DNA of 64,000 bases from CAYPAV01 sp964408805 (GTDB taxonomy: Bacteria; Pseudomonadota; Alphaproteobacteria; UBA8366): positions 1-64,000 of the forward strand of contig CAYPAV010000009.1 in the NCBI GenBank assembly GCA_964408805.1, written 5' to 3'. Below are positions 27,235 to 36,007 of the stretch, one piece after another (within the stretch, counting starts at the first letter, position 1; each line of letters begins with the position of its first letter). Both the position numbers and the translations under genes were made by a program. Below the pieces are notes generated by a model. It did no database searches and had not been told where the DNA came from. It saw nothing but the letters and a program-made list of their open reading frames with translations.

Positions 27235-28902
27235 ATGAACGATATCCAGCAGGCGGATGCCAAGGGCGGGCGCGCTTATCGCGATCTCTGGGAACATATC
27301 GAGGCCCTGGACGCGGCGGGGCTGCTCTATCGGATCGACCGGCCGATCAACAAGGACACCGAGATGCACCCCTTGGTGCGCTGGCAATTCCGGGGCGGCA
27401 TTCCGGAGGCCGATCGAAAGGCCTTCCTGTTCACAAATGTCGTCGACAGTCGGGGCAATGAATACGATATGCCGGTTCTGGTCGGCGGCCTCGCGGCCAA
27501 TCCGGAGATCTACCGTATCGGCATGAATGTCGAGACGGTCGGCGACGTGGGCCCGCGCTGGGACCGCGCGATCAACAATCCGGTCGCGGTGAGCGAGATC
27601 GCCGCCGCGCCGTGTCAGGAAGTCGTGCTGACGGGTGCCGACATACAGGGCGAAGGGAAGGGGCTTGATGCCCTGCCGATCCCGATTTCGACACCCGGCT
27701 TCGATACCGGCCCCTATTTCACCGCCGCGACCTGGATCACCAAGGACCCGGATGACAATGTCCAGAACATGGGCGTCTATCGCGGCAATCTAAAGGCGTC
27801 CGACCGGCTTGCGGTGATGATGCAGCGCTCGACCGATGCCGGCGGCTACCACCATTGGAAGAAGCATCACGAGCGGGGCGAGAAGATGCCCGTCGCGATC
27901 ATCCTCGGCTGTCCGCCGGTGGTCGAATATACCGGGCCGCAGAAACTTTTGCTCGGCGTCGACGAGTTGACGGTGGCGGGCGGGCTTGCCGGCGGGTCGA
28001 TCAATGTCGTGCGGGCGAAGACGGTCGATCTTCTGGTGCCGGCCGAGGCGCAGGTGGTGATCGAAGGCTTCATTGATCCCGAATACCTGGAGCCCGAGGG
28101 CCCGTTCGGCGAATCACACGGCTATGTGGCGTTGGAGGAGTTCAATTTCACGATGGAGGTGACCGCGATCACGCGCCGTGAAAAGCCGGTGGTGAGTTCG
28201 ATCATCTCTCAGATTACGCCGAGCGAATCCAGTGTCATCAAGCGTGTGGCCTATGAGCCCCTGTTTCTCGCGCATCTCCAGAAGACCCTGGCGGTGAGCG
28301 GCGTCAAGGGGGTCTCGATGCATGAGCCCCTGACAAATCTTCGCCGCGTGGTTCTGATAACCTTCGAGCGGGGCGTGCGGTCGACCGAGATCTGGCGGGG
28401 GCTCCAAGGGATATCGGCCTTTCAGCCGGCGGTCGGTAAATACTGCATAGCAATCAACGACGATATCGATCCCGACAACGCGGACGCCATACTTTGGGCC
28501 ATGTCCTACCGCGCCGACCCGGCCAAGGACATCCAGATCCTCAAGCATCGCGCGCGCGGTCACGGGCCGGTCCTCAAGGAGGCCGACGAGGACGCGACCA
28601 TGCTGATCGACGCGACGTTGAAATACGATCTGCCGCCGATCGCCTTGCCGAAGAAGGAATACATGGAACATGCAAAGGAAATCTGGGAGGAGCTGGGCTT
28701 GCCGCCGCTGACCCCGGAGGCGCCGTGGCACGGTTATTCGCTCGGCGATTGGACGGACAAGTGGGACGACATGGCAAAACGCGCGACGGAGGGGCAGTAT
28801 CTCGAGAACGGTCGGCGCACGGCCCAGCTGCGCCAGCGCATTGACGAGCCGCAAATCGCGATCCGCGACGTGATGGGTGATGATTTCTACGAGGGTGATT
28901 GA
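27235..28902 (+). CDS. UbiD family decarboxylase
   Basis: Prenylated-FMN-dependent decarboxylase of 555 residues. Family segments include YRDLWEHIEAL, LVGGLAANPEIY, EGPFGESHGYVALEEFNF and a C-terminal region with FERGVRSTEIW. ATG at 27235 has AGGGAGA upstream; frames open to 27142 are not needed. The UbiX gene overlaps its stop (TTGA, 28899-28902), so the cofactor-making enzyme is made with it. Family members act on aromatic or alpha,beta-unsaturated acids. Given the neighbours it is more likely a catabolic enzyme than the ubiquinone-biosynthesis UbiD. Confidence 0.9.
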   Translation: MNDIQQADAKGGRAYRDLWEHIEALDAAGLLYRIDRPINKDTEMHPLVRWQFRGGIPEADRKAFLFTNVVDSRGNEYDMPVLVGGLAANPEIYRIGMNVETVGDVGPRWDRAINNPVAVSEIAAAPCQEVVLTGADIQGEGKGLDALPIPISTPGFDTGPYFTAATWITKDPDDNVQNMGVYRGNLKASDRLAVMMQRSTDAGGYHHWKKHHERGEKMPVAIILGCPPVVEYTGPQKLLLGVDELTVAGGLAGGSINVVRAKTVDLLVPAEAQVVIEGFIDPEYLEPEGPFGESHGYVALEEFNFTMEVTAITRREKPVVSSIISQITPSESSVIKRVAYEPLFLAHLQKTLAVSGVKGVSMHEPLTNLRRVVLITFERGVRSTEIWRGLQGISAFQPAVGKYCIAINDDIDPDNADAILWAMSYRADPAKDIQILKHRARGHGPVLKEADEDATMLIDATLKYDLPPIALPKKEYMEHAKEIWEELGLPPLTPEAPWHGYSLGDWTDKWDDMAKRATEGQYLENGRRTAQLRQRIDEPQIAIRDVMGDDFYEGD

Positions 28903-29510
28903 GCGTGGCGAAAGATACGAAACAGCGATTGATCGTCGGTATTAGCGGCGCTTCCGGCGTCGTCTACGGTATCCGAATGCTTGAGGTGCTGCGCGAGCTG
29001 CCGGTCGAAAGCCATCTCGTCATTTCAAAATCGGCCGAGATGACCATTGCCTACGAGACCGACACGACGGCGGCTAAGGTGAAGGCGCTGGCCGATGTGG
29101 TCTATCCGGCCGCCGATATCGGCGCGGCAATCTCGTCGGGCTCGTTCCGGACGCTCGGCATGATCGTCGCCCCGTGTTCGGTCCGATCCTTGTCGGAAAT
29201 CGCGGGCGGCGTCACGTCGACCTTGTTGACCCGGGCGGCCGATGTCGTCCTGAAGGAACGTCGCCGGCTCGTGCTGATGCTGCGCGAGACGCCGCTCCAT
29301 GCCGGGCATCTCCAATCCATGCTGCGCGTCACCGAGATGGGCGCCATCGTCGCGCCGCCGGTGCCGGCCTTCTATGCGCGTCCTGAGAGTCTTGAGGCGA
29401 TGATCGATCAGACCGTCGGCCGGGCATTGGACCTTTTCGATATCGAAGCCGGTCTGTCCCAGCGCTGGGGCGAGGATATCGACGGGCCGGGGATGGCGAA
29501 GAAGAAGTAG
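28899..29510 (+). CDS. ubiX: Flavin prenyltransferase UbiX
   Basis: Prenyltransferase of 203 residues that makes prenylated FMN for UbiD enzymes. The N-terminal flavin loop VGISGASGVVYGIRMLE, the MIVAPCSVRSLSEIAGG segment and the RETPLHAGHL segment are conserved UbiX features. The start is TTG at 28899, overlapping the stop of the UbiD gene; a GTG at 28905 is a weak alternative. The pairing with UbiD makes the assignment firm. A gap of 195 bases without recognisable genes or RNA follows before the MFS transporter. Confidence 0.93.
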   Translation: MSVAKDTKQRLIVGISGASGVVYGIRMLEVLRELPVESHLVISKSAEMTIAYETDTTAAKVKALADVVYPAADIGAAISSGSFRTLGMIVAPCSVRSLSEIAGGVTSTLLTRAADVVLKERRRLVLMLRETPLHAGHLQSMLRVTEMGAIVAPPVPAFYARPESLEAMIDQTVGRALDLFDIEAGLSQRWGEDIDGPGMAKKK

Positions 29511-29705
29511 TGCACAGGCCACAAAGTCAGTCCGCGGCCGGCCCGTCGCCAGCGCCTCGTTGAACAAAGGCCGCTCAAGACTGTATGCGCGACCCCGTCC
29601 TACCCATCGGCTCAAGGATTAGGCATTATAAAGCATTGCGCGACGGCGCGATAATTCCAGATAGTTGCTTACCCTGCATTCCGAAAGCCCGGACAGCCTC
29701 ATACC

Positions 29706-31268
29706 TTGTACGCCGAAAGCATAGACGACCTCTTCGCGCGATACGGACCCGCCTATAAATGGTTCGCGACGATCACCTCCGTTCTCGGGGGGATGACGGT
29801 GATTCTTGCCAGCTCCACCGTCAATGTCGCGTTTCCGGATATCATGGGCGCCTTCGGCATCGCCCGCGACCAGGCACAGCTCATGTCCACGGGCTATTTC
29901 GGCTCGATGACGGCGGGCATGCTGGTCAGCGCGTGGCTGATCAACAATTTCGGCCAGCGGTTCGGATTTCTGGCGGCGCTCTTGATCTTTCTCGTGGGCT
30001 CCGCCATGAGCGGGGTTGCCACCAGCGCCGAGGTACTTTCGATCGGCCGGGTTCTCCAGGGAATGGCCGCCGGAGTGGTACAGCCGCTTGCCATGGCGGT
30101 CACCTTCAGCGTCTGGCCGGCGCGCTCGAAGGGGATGTCGATGGGCTTGTTCAGCATGGGGATGGTGCTGGCGCCGATCCTGGGTCCGACCATGGGCGGG
30201 CTCGCCATCGAGTTCTTTAATTGGCGTTATGTCTTTCTGCTGACGCTGCCGACCGCGGGACTTGCCTTCGTCCTCGGCGCGCTTTTCATGCCGAGCAAGC
30301 CGTGGCCGCGCGAGATTCCCAAATTCGACTTCGTCGGTTTGGGGCTGATGTGCCTTTCGCTTGCCAGTCTGTTGCTGTCGTTCAGCTATGGGCAGCGCCT
30401 CGGCTGGGTCTCGAACGATATCATCGGCGGTTTTACGGTCGGCTTGGTCGCCGCGGTGGCCTTCGTCGCACGTCAGATCTATGGCGAAAATCCGCTCGTC
30501 AACATGAAGCTCTTCCTGATACCGCGTTTCACCGCGGCGGCGATCATTTCCTTCTTTGCCGGCTGCGCCTTTCTGTCCTCGACCTTCCTCATCCCGCTCT
30601 TCGTCCAACAGGTTCAGGGCTATACCCCGCTTCGTGCCGGCATGATGATGATTCCAGGCGGGCTCTCCCTCCTGCTCCTGTTTCCGCTCTCGGGCCGGCT
30701 GACCGACATGGTGCCGAGTCACTACCTGATCTATTTCGGGCTATTCTCGTTCGGCATGGCCTTCGTGTTCATGTCGCAGGCGGATGTGAACACACCGTTC
30801 TGGACCTTCGTGTCCTTCACATTGCTGATCCGTTCCGGGACCGCCTTCATCCGCCCGGTGATGAACACCGAGGCGCTGCGGTCCCTGCCGCAGGATCTCG
30901 TCAATCAAGGATCCGGTGTCGTCAATTTCATCCGTATGCTGGGCGCAGCCCTTGGCACCAATATACTGGTCGTCTACCTCGAACTCCGAATTCCGCTGCA
31001 TGGTGACGCCTTTACCGCGACCCAGATCGCCGCGAGTCAGGCAAGTGGCGAGTTCTTGGGCAAGGTGCGGCGGCTGATGTCGGAATCGGGCGTGGCGGAG
31101 GCGATCCTGGAGCCAGGTGCACTGCACTATCTCGGCGATATCATCGTCGCCCAGGCCAGCACGCGGGGTTTCCAGGATACCTTCCTGGCCCTCGGCCTTT
31201 TTGCCTTCTGCGGATTTCTGCCGGCCCTTTTTCTTTCCCAAACAAAGCGGGCCGCACCGGCCGAGTGA
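29706..31268 (+). CDS. MFS transporter, DHA2 (14-helix drug:H+ antiporter) family
   Basis: Inner-membrane transporter of 520 residues with about 14 hydrophobic helices. The first helix contains SSTVNVAFPDIMGAF, and GYFGSMTAGMLVSAWLI with LQGMAAGVVQPLAMAV are typical of EmrB/QacA proteins. The only available start is a TTG at 29706, so the N-terminus is uncertain. It follows the UbiD/UbiX genes on the same strand and may export or import the pathway compound or a toxic intermediate. It converges with the YrdC-like gene 5 bases downstream. Confidence 0.85.
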   Translation: MYAESIDDLFARYGPAYKWFATITSVLGGMTVILASSTVNVAFPDIMGAFGIARDQAQLMSTGYFGSMTAGMLVSAWLINNFGQRFGFLAALLIFLVGSAMSGVATSAEVLSIGRVLQGMAAGVVQPLAMAVTFSVWPARSKGMSMGLFSMGMVLAPILGPTMGGLAIEFFNWRYVFLLTLPTAGLAFVLGALFMPSKPWPREIPKFDFVGLGLMCLSLASLLLSFSYGQRLGWVSNDIIGGFTVGLVAAVAFVARQIYGENPLVNMKLFLIPRFTAAAIISFFAGCAFLSSTFLIPLFVQQVQGYTPLRAGMMMIPGGLSLLLLFPLSGRLTDMVPSHYLIYFGLFSFGMAFVFMSQADVNTPFWTFVSFTLLIRSGTAFIRPVMNTEALRSLPQDLVNQGSGVVNFIRMLGAALGTNILVVYLELRIPLHGDAFTATQIAASQASGEFLGKVRRLMSESGVAEAILEPGALHYLGDIIVAQASTRGFQDTFLALGLFAFCGFLPALFLSQTKRAAPAE

Positions 31269-31273
31269 TCCTC

Positions 31274-31969
31274 TCAGGCGGCGGGGAAATCCGCCGGCGC
31301 CGGTGGGAGTTCGACCTTAAAATAGCGTCGCAGGATATCCGCGATCAATTCATAGCAGGACCCCACCCGGACGACCTCCAGCGTTCGAAGATCGATCAAG
31401 GTCGAGGAGGCCCGGTAGAGATGATATTTCCGAAGCCCGTGATCGATCACGATATCGGCGATGCCGGTGATCTCGGGCTCGATATCCTCGACCTGGAACT
31501 TCGTTCCGGCGAGCGACAGGTTGGCCGAGGAACCGAAGACCGGAAAATCGTTTTCGCGGCTCAGCCGGCTGATCTCCCGATGGAAGGCACCGGCATTGAC
31601 GAGCATGCAGACAGTCCCGTCCTTGATCGACCCCGGTACGGCGCCGGGCTCCAGGTTGCGGAGGATCGGATGGTCCATGTCGCAGGGGGCGACGGGACCG
31701 AAGGGGAGGCCGTGATCCTCGGTGATGGCGCGCACGATATCGCGGCCGCGCTGGTCGACGACGTGTACCTCGCGATGTATTTCCGCATCGCCCACCATGG
31801 CGTTCCGCTTCTCGCCGGCCCGCTGTTTGGTGTCGAAAATGCGCTGCAGGGCCGTCGCCGATCCGCCGGCGCAAGTGTAGCCGACATCCATCGGCATAAT
31901 GGCGATCCCGCCATCGTTCAAGACGTCGAAGGCGCGTCGCGCGTCGCTCGCGATATCGAGCATGGCCAT
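31274..31969 (-). CDS. Divergent Sua5/YciO/YrdC-domain protein
   Basis: Predicted YrdC-fold protein of 231 residues. GGIAIMPMDVGYTC replaces the usual PTDTVYGL, a K-x-R-x3-K pattern is kept as KQRAGEK, and SSANLSLAG matches the SxxNxS motif. The C-terminal half, with FKVELPPAPADF, is unlike TsaC. The start ATG at 31969 follows AGAGGAG; an ATG six bases inside is possible. YrdC proteins make threonylcarbamoyl-AMP for tRNA modification, but this sequence is divergent enough that another substrate is likely. It converges with the MFS gene and is divergent from the acyl-CoA dehydrogenase. Confidence 0.7.
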   Translation of the reverse strand: MAMLDIASDARRAFDVLNDGGIAIMPMDVGYTCAGGSATALQRIFDTKQRAGEKRNAMVGDAEIHREVHVVDQRGRDIVRAITEDHGLPFGPVAPCDMDHPILRNLEPGAVPGSIKDGTVCMLVNAGAFHREISRLSRENDFPVFGSSANLSLAGTKFQVEDIEPEITGIADIVIDHGLRKYHLYRASSTLIDLRTLEVVRVGSCYELIADILRRYFKVELPPAPADFPAA

Positions 31970-32099
31970 GTCGCGTTCTCCTCTTTCGGCGGCAAACGCG
32001 AATAAGGAATGGCCCTTATTCACTGCCCTTCAAGGCCGGCGTTGCGCGGGCTCGCGAGTTGGGCTTAACTCCCGCCGGTTGGCGGCGCGGTAACGAAGG

Positions 32100-33260
32100 A
32101 TGATCGAGATGACGTCTGGCGGCGGAGACATGCTCAGCGAATCCCAGCGGATGATCCGCGATATGGCCCGCGATTTCGCGACCACGGAACTGGCCCCCAA
32201 CGCTGCCGAATGGGAGGCGCTCGGTACCGTGCCGCGAGAAACTCGGGCGGAAATGGGTGCACTGGGTCTGATGGGTGTCGTCGTGCCGGAGGAGTGGGGT
32301 GGTGCCGGTGCGGATTTCACGAGTTACGCGCTCGCCCTTGAGGAGATCGCGCAAGGGGATGCGGCGACATCACTTTATATGAGCCTTAACAACTCGCCCT
32401 GCGGCCTTGCCTTGCTGAAGTATGGCGAGGAGTACCACAAGGAGACCTTCCTTCGGCCGATGGCGCGGGGCGACCTGCAATGTGCGTTCGCGCTGACCGA
32501 GCCGCATACCGGGTCGGATGCCTCAAACCTCCACACCCGGGCGGTGAAGTCGGGTAACAAATGGGTCTTGGACGGCCAAAAGCAGTTCATCTCCGCCGGC
32601 GCCACGGCCGACATCATCATGATTTTCGCGGTCACGGACCCGGAGGCGGGAAAACGCGGTATTTCAGCTTTCATGGCGCCGACCGACGCTCCCGGTTACA
32701 CGGTCGTGGCGAAAGAGAACAAAATGGGTCAGAAGGCGAACGACCTTTGCCAGATCGCACTCGAGGATTTGGAAATCCCGCCGGAGAACATGCTGGGCGA
32801 GGAAGGGCGGGGGTATAGGATCGCGCTCGAGAATCTCGCCACCGGGCGGATCGGCATCGCCGCCCAGTCGATCGGGATCGCGAGGGCCGCGCTCGATTGC
32901 GCCACCCAATACGCCAACGAGCGCGAAAGTTTCGGCAAGGTCATTATCGAGCATCAGGCGGTGGGGCATCGCCTCGCCGATATGGCGACCCAGGTCGCGG
33001 CGGCGCATCAATTGATGCTGCATGCGGCCCGGCTCTACGATGCCGGCGACAACTGCCTCGTCGAAGCCAGTATGGCCAAGCTTTTCGCCTCCGAAATGGC
33101 GGAGCGGGTCTGTTCCGACGCGGTGCAGACCTTGGGCGGTTACGGCTATGTCGCGGGCTTCCCGGCGGAACGCTACTATCGCGACGCCCGGGTCTGCCGG
33201 ATCTACGAAGGGACATCTGACGTGCAGCGCATGTTGATCGCCCGCTCGCTCGCCGAATGA
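32100..33260 (+). CDS. Acyl-CoA dehydrogenase
   Basis: FAD-dependent acyl-CoA dehydrogenase of 386 residues. It shows GVVVPEEWGGAG, the FAD-binding FALTEPHTGSDASN, the RDARVCRIYEGTSDVQRMLIAR C-terminus, and the catalytic Glu in YEGT. It introduces a 2,3-double bond in a short- or branched-chain acyl-CoA. GAAGG abuts the ATG at 32100; the ATG at 32109 is better spaced, so the true start may be there. Its stop overlaps the start of the phosphatase gene (ATGA at 33257-33260). Confidence 0.9.
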   Translation: MIEMTSGGGDMLSESQRMIRDMARDFATTELAPNAAEWEALGTVPRETRAEMGALGLMGVVVPEEWGGAGADFTSYALALEEIAQGDAATSLYMSLNNSPCGLALLKYGEEYHKETFLRPMARGDLQCAFALTEPHTGSDASNLHTRAVKSGNKWVLDGQKQFISAGATADIIMIFAVTDPEAGKRGISAFMAPTDAPGYTVVAKENKMGQKANDLCQIALEDLEIPPENMLGEEGRGYRIALENLATGRIGIAAQSIGIARAALDCATQYANERESFGKVIIEHQAVGHRLADMATQVAAAHQLMLHAARLYDAGDNCLVEASMAKLFASEMAERVCSDAVQTLGGYGYVAGFPAERYYRDARVCRIYEGTSDVQRMLIARSLAE

Positions 33261-33859
33261 CCGCCATCGTCTATCTGCTGCGCCACGGCGAGACGTCGTG
33301 GAACGCCGAGGGGCGGATGCAGGGCCATCTCGATTCGGCGCTGACCGCGCGGGGAGAGGATCAGGCGCGCGCGATGGGCGCCGCTCTTCGCGACGGTGTT
33401 CCGAATTTGGCGGAATTCGAGATCGTGGCGAGCCCGCTTGGCCGGACCAAGCATACGGCGGAACTCGTCGCGACGGCGCTGGATCGGCCGTCGGATGCGC
33501 TCCGCTTCGATGACCGCCTGAAGGAGATCACTTGGGGTGAGTGGGACGGCCTGACGGTGGCGGAAATTGAAGCCCGCTGGCCCGGCGAATGGCGGGCGCG
33601 GGCCGACCGGCGATGGGGTTATCAGCCGCCGGGCGGCGAAAGCTATGCGATGGTCGGCCGGCGGATGGCCGAATGGCTCGATCAATTGGCGACGGACGAC
33701 CGTTTGATCGTGGTCAGCCACGGCGCCGCCGGCCGGGTTATGCGCGGTCTTTACGCCGGCCTGCCGAAAGACGAGATCACGACGCTCGCCCAACCCCAGG
33801 ATGGCTACTTCCGTCTTGCCGGCGGCGAGGTTGGGGAAATCCAGGTCGGCCCACTTTAA
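33257..33859 (+). CDS. Histidine phosphatase family protein (phosphoglycerate mutase-like)
   Basis: Cytoplasmic phosphatase of 200 residues. The phosphohistidine motif is LLRHGETSWNAEGRMQG near residues 6-22, and the second His region is VVSHGAAGRVMRGL. The length is typical of single-domain GpmB/CobC-like proteins. The ATG overlaps the stop of the acyl-CoA dehydrogenase by 4 bases, so the genes are translationally coupled. Phosphatase activity on an unknown phosphoester is more likely than true glycolytic mutase activity. Confidence 0.85.
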   Translation: MTAIVYLLRHGETSWNAEGRMQGHLDSALTARGEDQARAMGAALRDGVPNLAEFEIVASPLGRTKHTAELVATALDRPSDALRFDDRLKEITWGEWDGLTVAEIEARWPGEWRARADRRWGYQPPGGESYAMVGRRMAEWLDQLATDDRLIVVSHGAAGRVMRGLYAGLPKDEITTLAQPQDGYFRLAGGEVGEIQVGPL

Positions 33860-33937
33860 CGAATTCGGGTTGCTTGATGTTTGGCGTTGGTGGGCGATAG
33901 TACTTGTGAAGAAGGAATTGCGGAGAAGGGTCGCGTC

Positions 33938-34942
33938 ATGACAATTGCCGATGCCGAGATGATCCGCGAGGCGAATGCGTGGCGGGCCGGAAATTTTGCC
34001 GGGCCGGCCGATTGGATTCGGGAATTCATGCCCGCGATGATCGACGAAATTGACGCGGCGGTAACCGCCGCGGCGGTGCGCGATCTCTCGCCGACCGAGC
34101 TGAAAGCGGAAGATTTCCCGTTGCCGGAAACCGCACCGATGCTGGCCGAGGCAGGGCGCGAATTGGACGAAGGGCGGGGGTTCGCATCGCTTCGAGGCTG
34201 GCCCGCAGCCGACTACGACTACAGGCGCAACCTGCTCGCCTTTTGCGGTGTCGCGGCCCATCTCGGCGAGGTTGTGGTCCAGAATTACGAGGGCGATCGG
34301 CTGGTCGACGTCCATGATCTGAACCGGCCCTATAGTCACGAATCGCGCGGCTACATGAGCAACAAGATGTTGCCCTTCCACACCGACGGCGCGGATCTGG
34401 TCGGCCTCCTATGTCTCGGCATCGCAGCCGAGGGCGGCCTGAATATTCTGGTCAGCGCGACCGAGGTCCACAACACCATCCAAGCCGAACGCCCGGACGC
34501 GATGGCGATCCTGAAGCGGGGTTTCTATCACCATCGCCGGGGCCAGCATGATCCCGGCGAAAACCCGCTCTCGCCGGAACGGATCCCCGTCTTCGAGTTT
34601 CAGAACGGATTGCTGCACTGTTGCTACAATCGGAACCCGGTCGATTGGGCCGAGAAGGAGGGCGTCGTCCTTACGCCGGAGGAGGTCGAGGTCCTCGACT
34701 ATTTCGACTCCGTGGTGGCCCGGCCCGAGATGCAGTTGACCATGGATTTCCATCCCGGTGATATGCAGTTCGTGAATAATTTCGTCATCCTTCATTCCCG
34801 CACTGAGTACCAGGACGATGCCACCCATCGCCGTCATCTCGTGCGCCTCTGGATGGAGACGCCGACAAGCAAGCGGAACGGGCGGGGATTGCTGGACCTC
34901 TATATACCGGGGAGTTCGCGGTTCGAGGCAGCCAGCAACTGA
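33938..34942 (+). CDS. TauD/TfdA-like Fe(II)/2-oxoglutarate dioxygenase
   Basis: Predicted dioxygenase of 334 residues. The iron ligands are H148-T-D150 (PFHTDGADL) and the distal H286 (FVILHSR), with Arg in RRHLVRLWM for 2-oxoglutarate. ATG at 33938 follows GGAGAAGGG; open frame to 33881 is not needed. It follows the phosphatase gene by 78 bases and may be a separate unit. The substrate is unknown. The same region encodes a PhyH-type oxygenase from a different family. Confidence 0.85.
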   Translation: MTIADAEMIREANAWRAGNFAGPADWIREFMPAMIDEIDAAVTAAAVRDLSPTELKAEDFPLPETAPMLAEAGRELDEGRGFASLRGWPAADYDYRRNLLAFCGVAAHLGEVVVQNYEGDRLVDVHDLNRPYSHESRGYMSNKMLPFHTDGADLVGLLCLGIAAEGGLNILVSATEVHNTIQAERPDAMAILKRGFYHHRRGQHDPGENPLSPERIPVFEFQNGLLHCCYNRNPVDWAEKEGVVLTPEEVEVLDYFDSVVARPEMQLTMDFHPGDMQFVNNFVILHSRTEYQDDATHRRHLVRLWMETPTSKRNGRGLLDLYIPGSSRFEAASN

Positions 34943-35242
34943 TCGATCCGCAACGAGTTCGTTTCGGCCGCATGTCATTTTTGTCGCCGATGGTCGGGAG
35001 AGGGAAGGGTGATATTTCCACAGAAAATTTCGAATGTTGGGCGGATTTTAACAAAAATTTATCCTCGAATTTTGCCGTAATTTTTGTGAATATATTATAA
35101 CTTATTGAAATATTTTAATAATTGTAGAATATTGGCCGTTAATAAAAAATTAACCTTATGTGATCCGCGTCACACTCTTCTTGCGCCGGATCGGGCATTA
35201 TCAGGGCGTGGGAAAAGTTTGATCGAGACGAGGAGCAGGCAA
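34943..35242. other. AT-rich intergenic region
   Basis: This 300-base gap is unusually AT-rich for the window, most strongly at about 35020-35158. I see no gene or RNA in its first 190 bases. The right part holds the CtrA-like and CRP-like boxes and a -10 described separately, all pointing at the small gene at 35243. Confidence 0.6.
35139..35201 (+). promoter_or_regulatory. CtrA-like box, CRP-like box and -10 upstream of a small gene
   Basis: TTAA-N7-TTAA lies at 35139-35153, the CtrA recognition form known from alphaproteobacteria. Five bases later TGTGA-N6-TCACA lies at 35159-35174, a perfect CRP consensus. CATTAT at 35196-35201 would serve as -10. With a start near 35208 the CRP centre falls at about -41.5, the class II position. 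The 62-residue gene starts at 35243 after AGGAG. Confidence 0.55.
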
Positions 35243-35431
35243 ATGTACACATTCTCAGACGTCAACCGTTTACCCGATTACGCGGGCGACGAGGCCGCGT
35301 GGGATTTTCGCGGACAGGAAATTCTGCCGCGCTGCCCGCGGCGCAACATGATCGAGATCGCACGCGAAGCGCTGGAGCGGTCGCGACGCGCGCTCGGCGT
35401 AAGGTTGGACTGCGACGCCCCTGTTTGCTGA
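35243..35431 (+). CDS. Small hypothetical protein of 62 residues
   Basis: A 62-residue protein starting MYTFSDVNRL and ending CDAPVC. The middle is Arg/Glu-rich and likely forms a helix (NMIEIAREALERSRRALG). No signal peptide or membrane segment is evident. The ATG at 35243 follows AGGAG at 35231-35235 with good spacing. The well-formed ribosome site and the elaborate promoter with CtrA-like and CRP-like boxes make a real gene plausible. I do not recognise the family. It converges with the SnoaL-like gene, which ends 25 bases downstream. Confidence 0.6.
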   Translation: MYTFSDVNRLPDYAGDEAAWDFRGQEILPRCPRRNMIEIAREALERSRRALGVRLDCDAPVC

Positions 35432-35455
35432 TCCGGTATTCGCCGCGATCTTGAT

Positions 35456-35926
35456 TTAGCCCGGCAGGTGACCGGCCACTTCATCCCGGCCGGCGAGCTC
35501 CTCCCCCTGCCGGGCAAAGATTCGGGCCAGCCTCTCGGGCCCGTAGCCCATCATCTCCAGCCCCGTCGCCGTATTGGCGACCTCCTTGTAAGCGGCGATC
35601 AGCCCGTCCTTTAGCGCCACCACCGAAACCCCCTCGAACATGGCCCGTTTGCCCTCGGCCCCTTTTGTCTTCGCATCGTAGCTGAAGATGTAGCGGACAT
35701 AGCCGACCTTGCCGTCGGATACCGGGTCGTGGAGGTCCCAGCGGAAATTCGTGGCATCCCGGTGGAAATAGTCGCGGATCATCTCCTCGATCCGGGCGGG
35801 GCCCTGGAAGGCGCCGTAAAAGACGTCATGATAGACGCCATCCTCGGTAAAACAGGACGCGACAGCCGCTCCGTCTCCGTCGCAGGCGGCCTGCGTCATC
35901 TTTCGCATCAACGCGCCGAATTCCAT
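35456..35926 (-). CDS. SnoaL-like/NTF2-fold protein
   Basis: Small protein of 156 residues with the NTF2/SnoaL fold. It shows ASCFTEDGVYHDVFYGAFQG near the N-terminus and FEGVSVVALKDGLIAAYKE later, as in limonene-epoxide-hydrolase/ketosteroid-isomerase-like proteins. AAGGAG is six bases from the ATG at 35926 and zero from the one at 35932, so 35926 is chosen. The open frame reaching upstream to 36685 is only antisense to the PhyH-like gene. It is divergent from that gene over 81 bases. Function is not known. Confidence 0.75.
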   Translation of the reverse strand: MEFGALMRKMTQAACDGDGAAVASCFTEDGVYHDVFYGAFQGPARIEEMIRDYFHRDATNFRWDLHDPVSDGKVGYVRYIFSYDAKTKGAEGKRAMFEGVSVVALKDGLIAAYKEVANTATGLEMMGYGPERLARIFARQGEELAGRDEVAGHLPG

Positions 35927-36007
35927 CGCCATCTCCTTCGTATTTTGCCCTGGCGGCTTTCCAAACCGTCGCCGGGAATTAATCTGTATCGTGAAAAGGA
36001 GAGTTCG

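Noticed and set aside
29511..29705. Possible RNA gene in the gap between ubiX and the MFS gene
   Set aside because: I looked for a tRNA-like cloverleaf or T-loop consensus and found none; no strong hairpin followed by a T-run is present.
29619..30722. Long open frame on the minus strand opposite the MFS gene
   Set aside because: The protein is a string of Arg, Gln, Glu and His with no recognisable domain. It is the expected antisense of GC-rich membrane-protein DNA, while the plus strand encodes a clear 14-helix transporter.
35729..36007. N-terminal extension of the PhyH-like gene
   Set aside because: The frame is open upstream, but the extension overlaps the SnoaL-like gene in antisense. 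The ATG at 36008 has a good ribosome site and gives the normal PhyH start.
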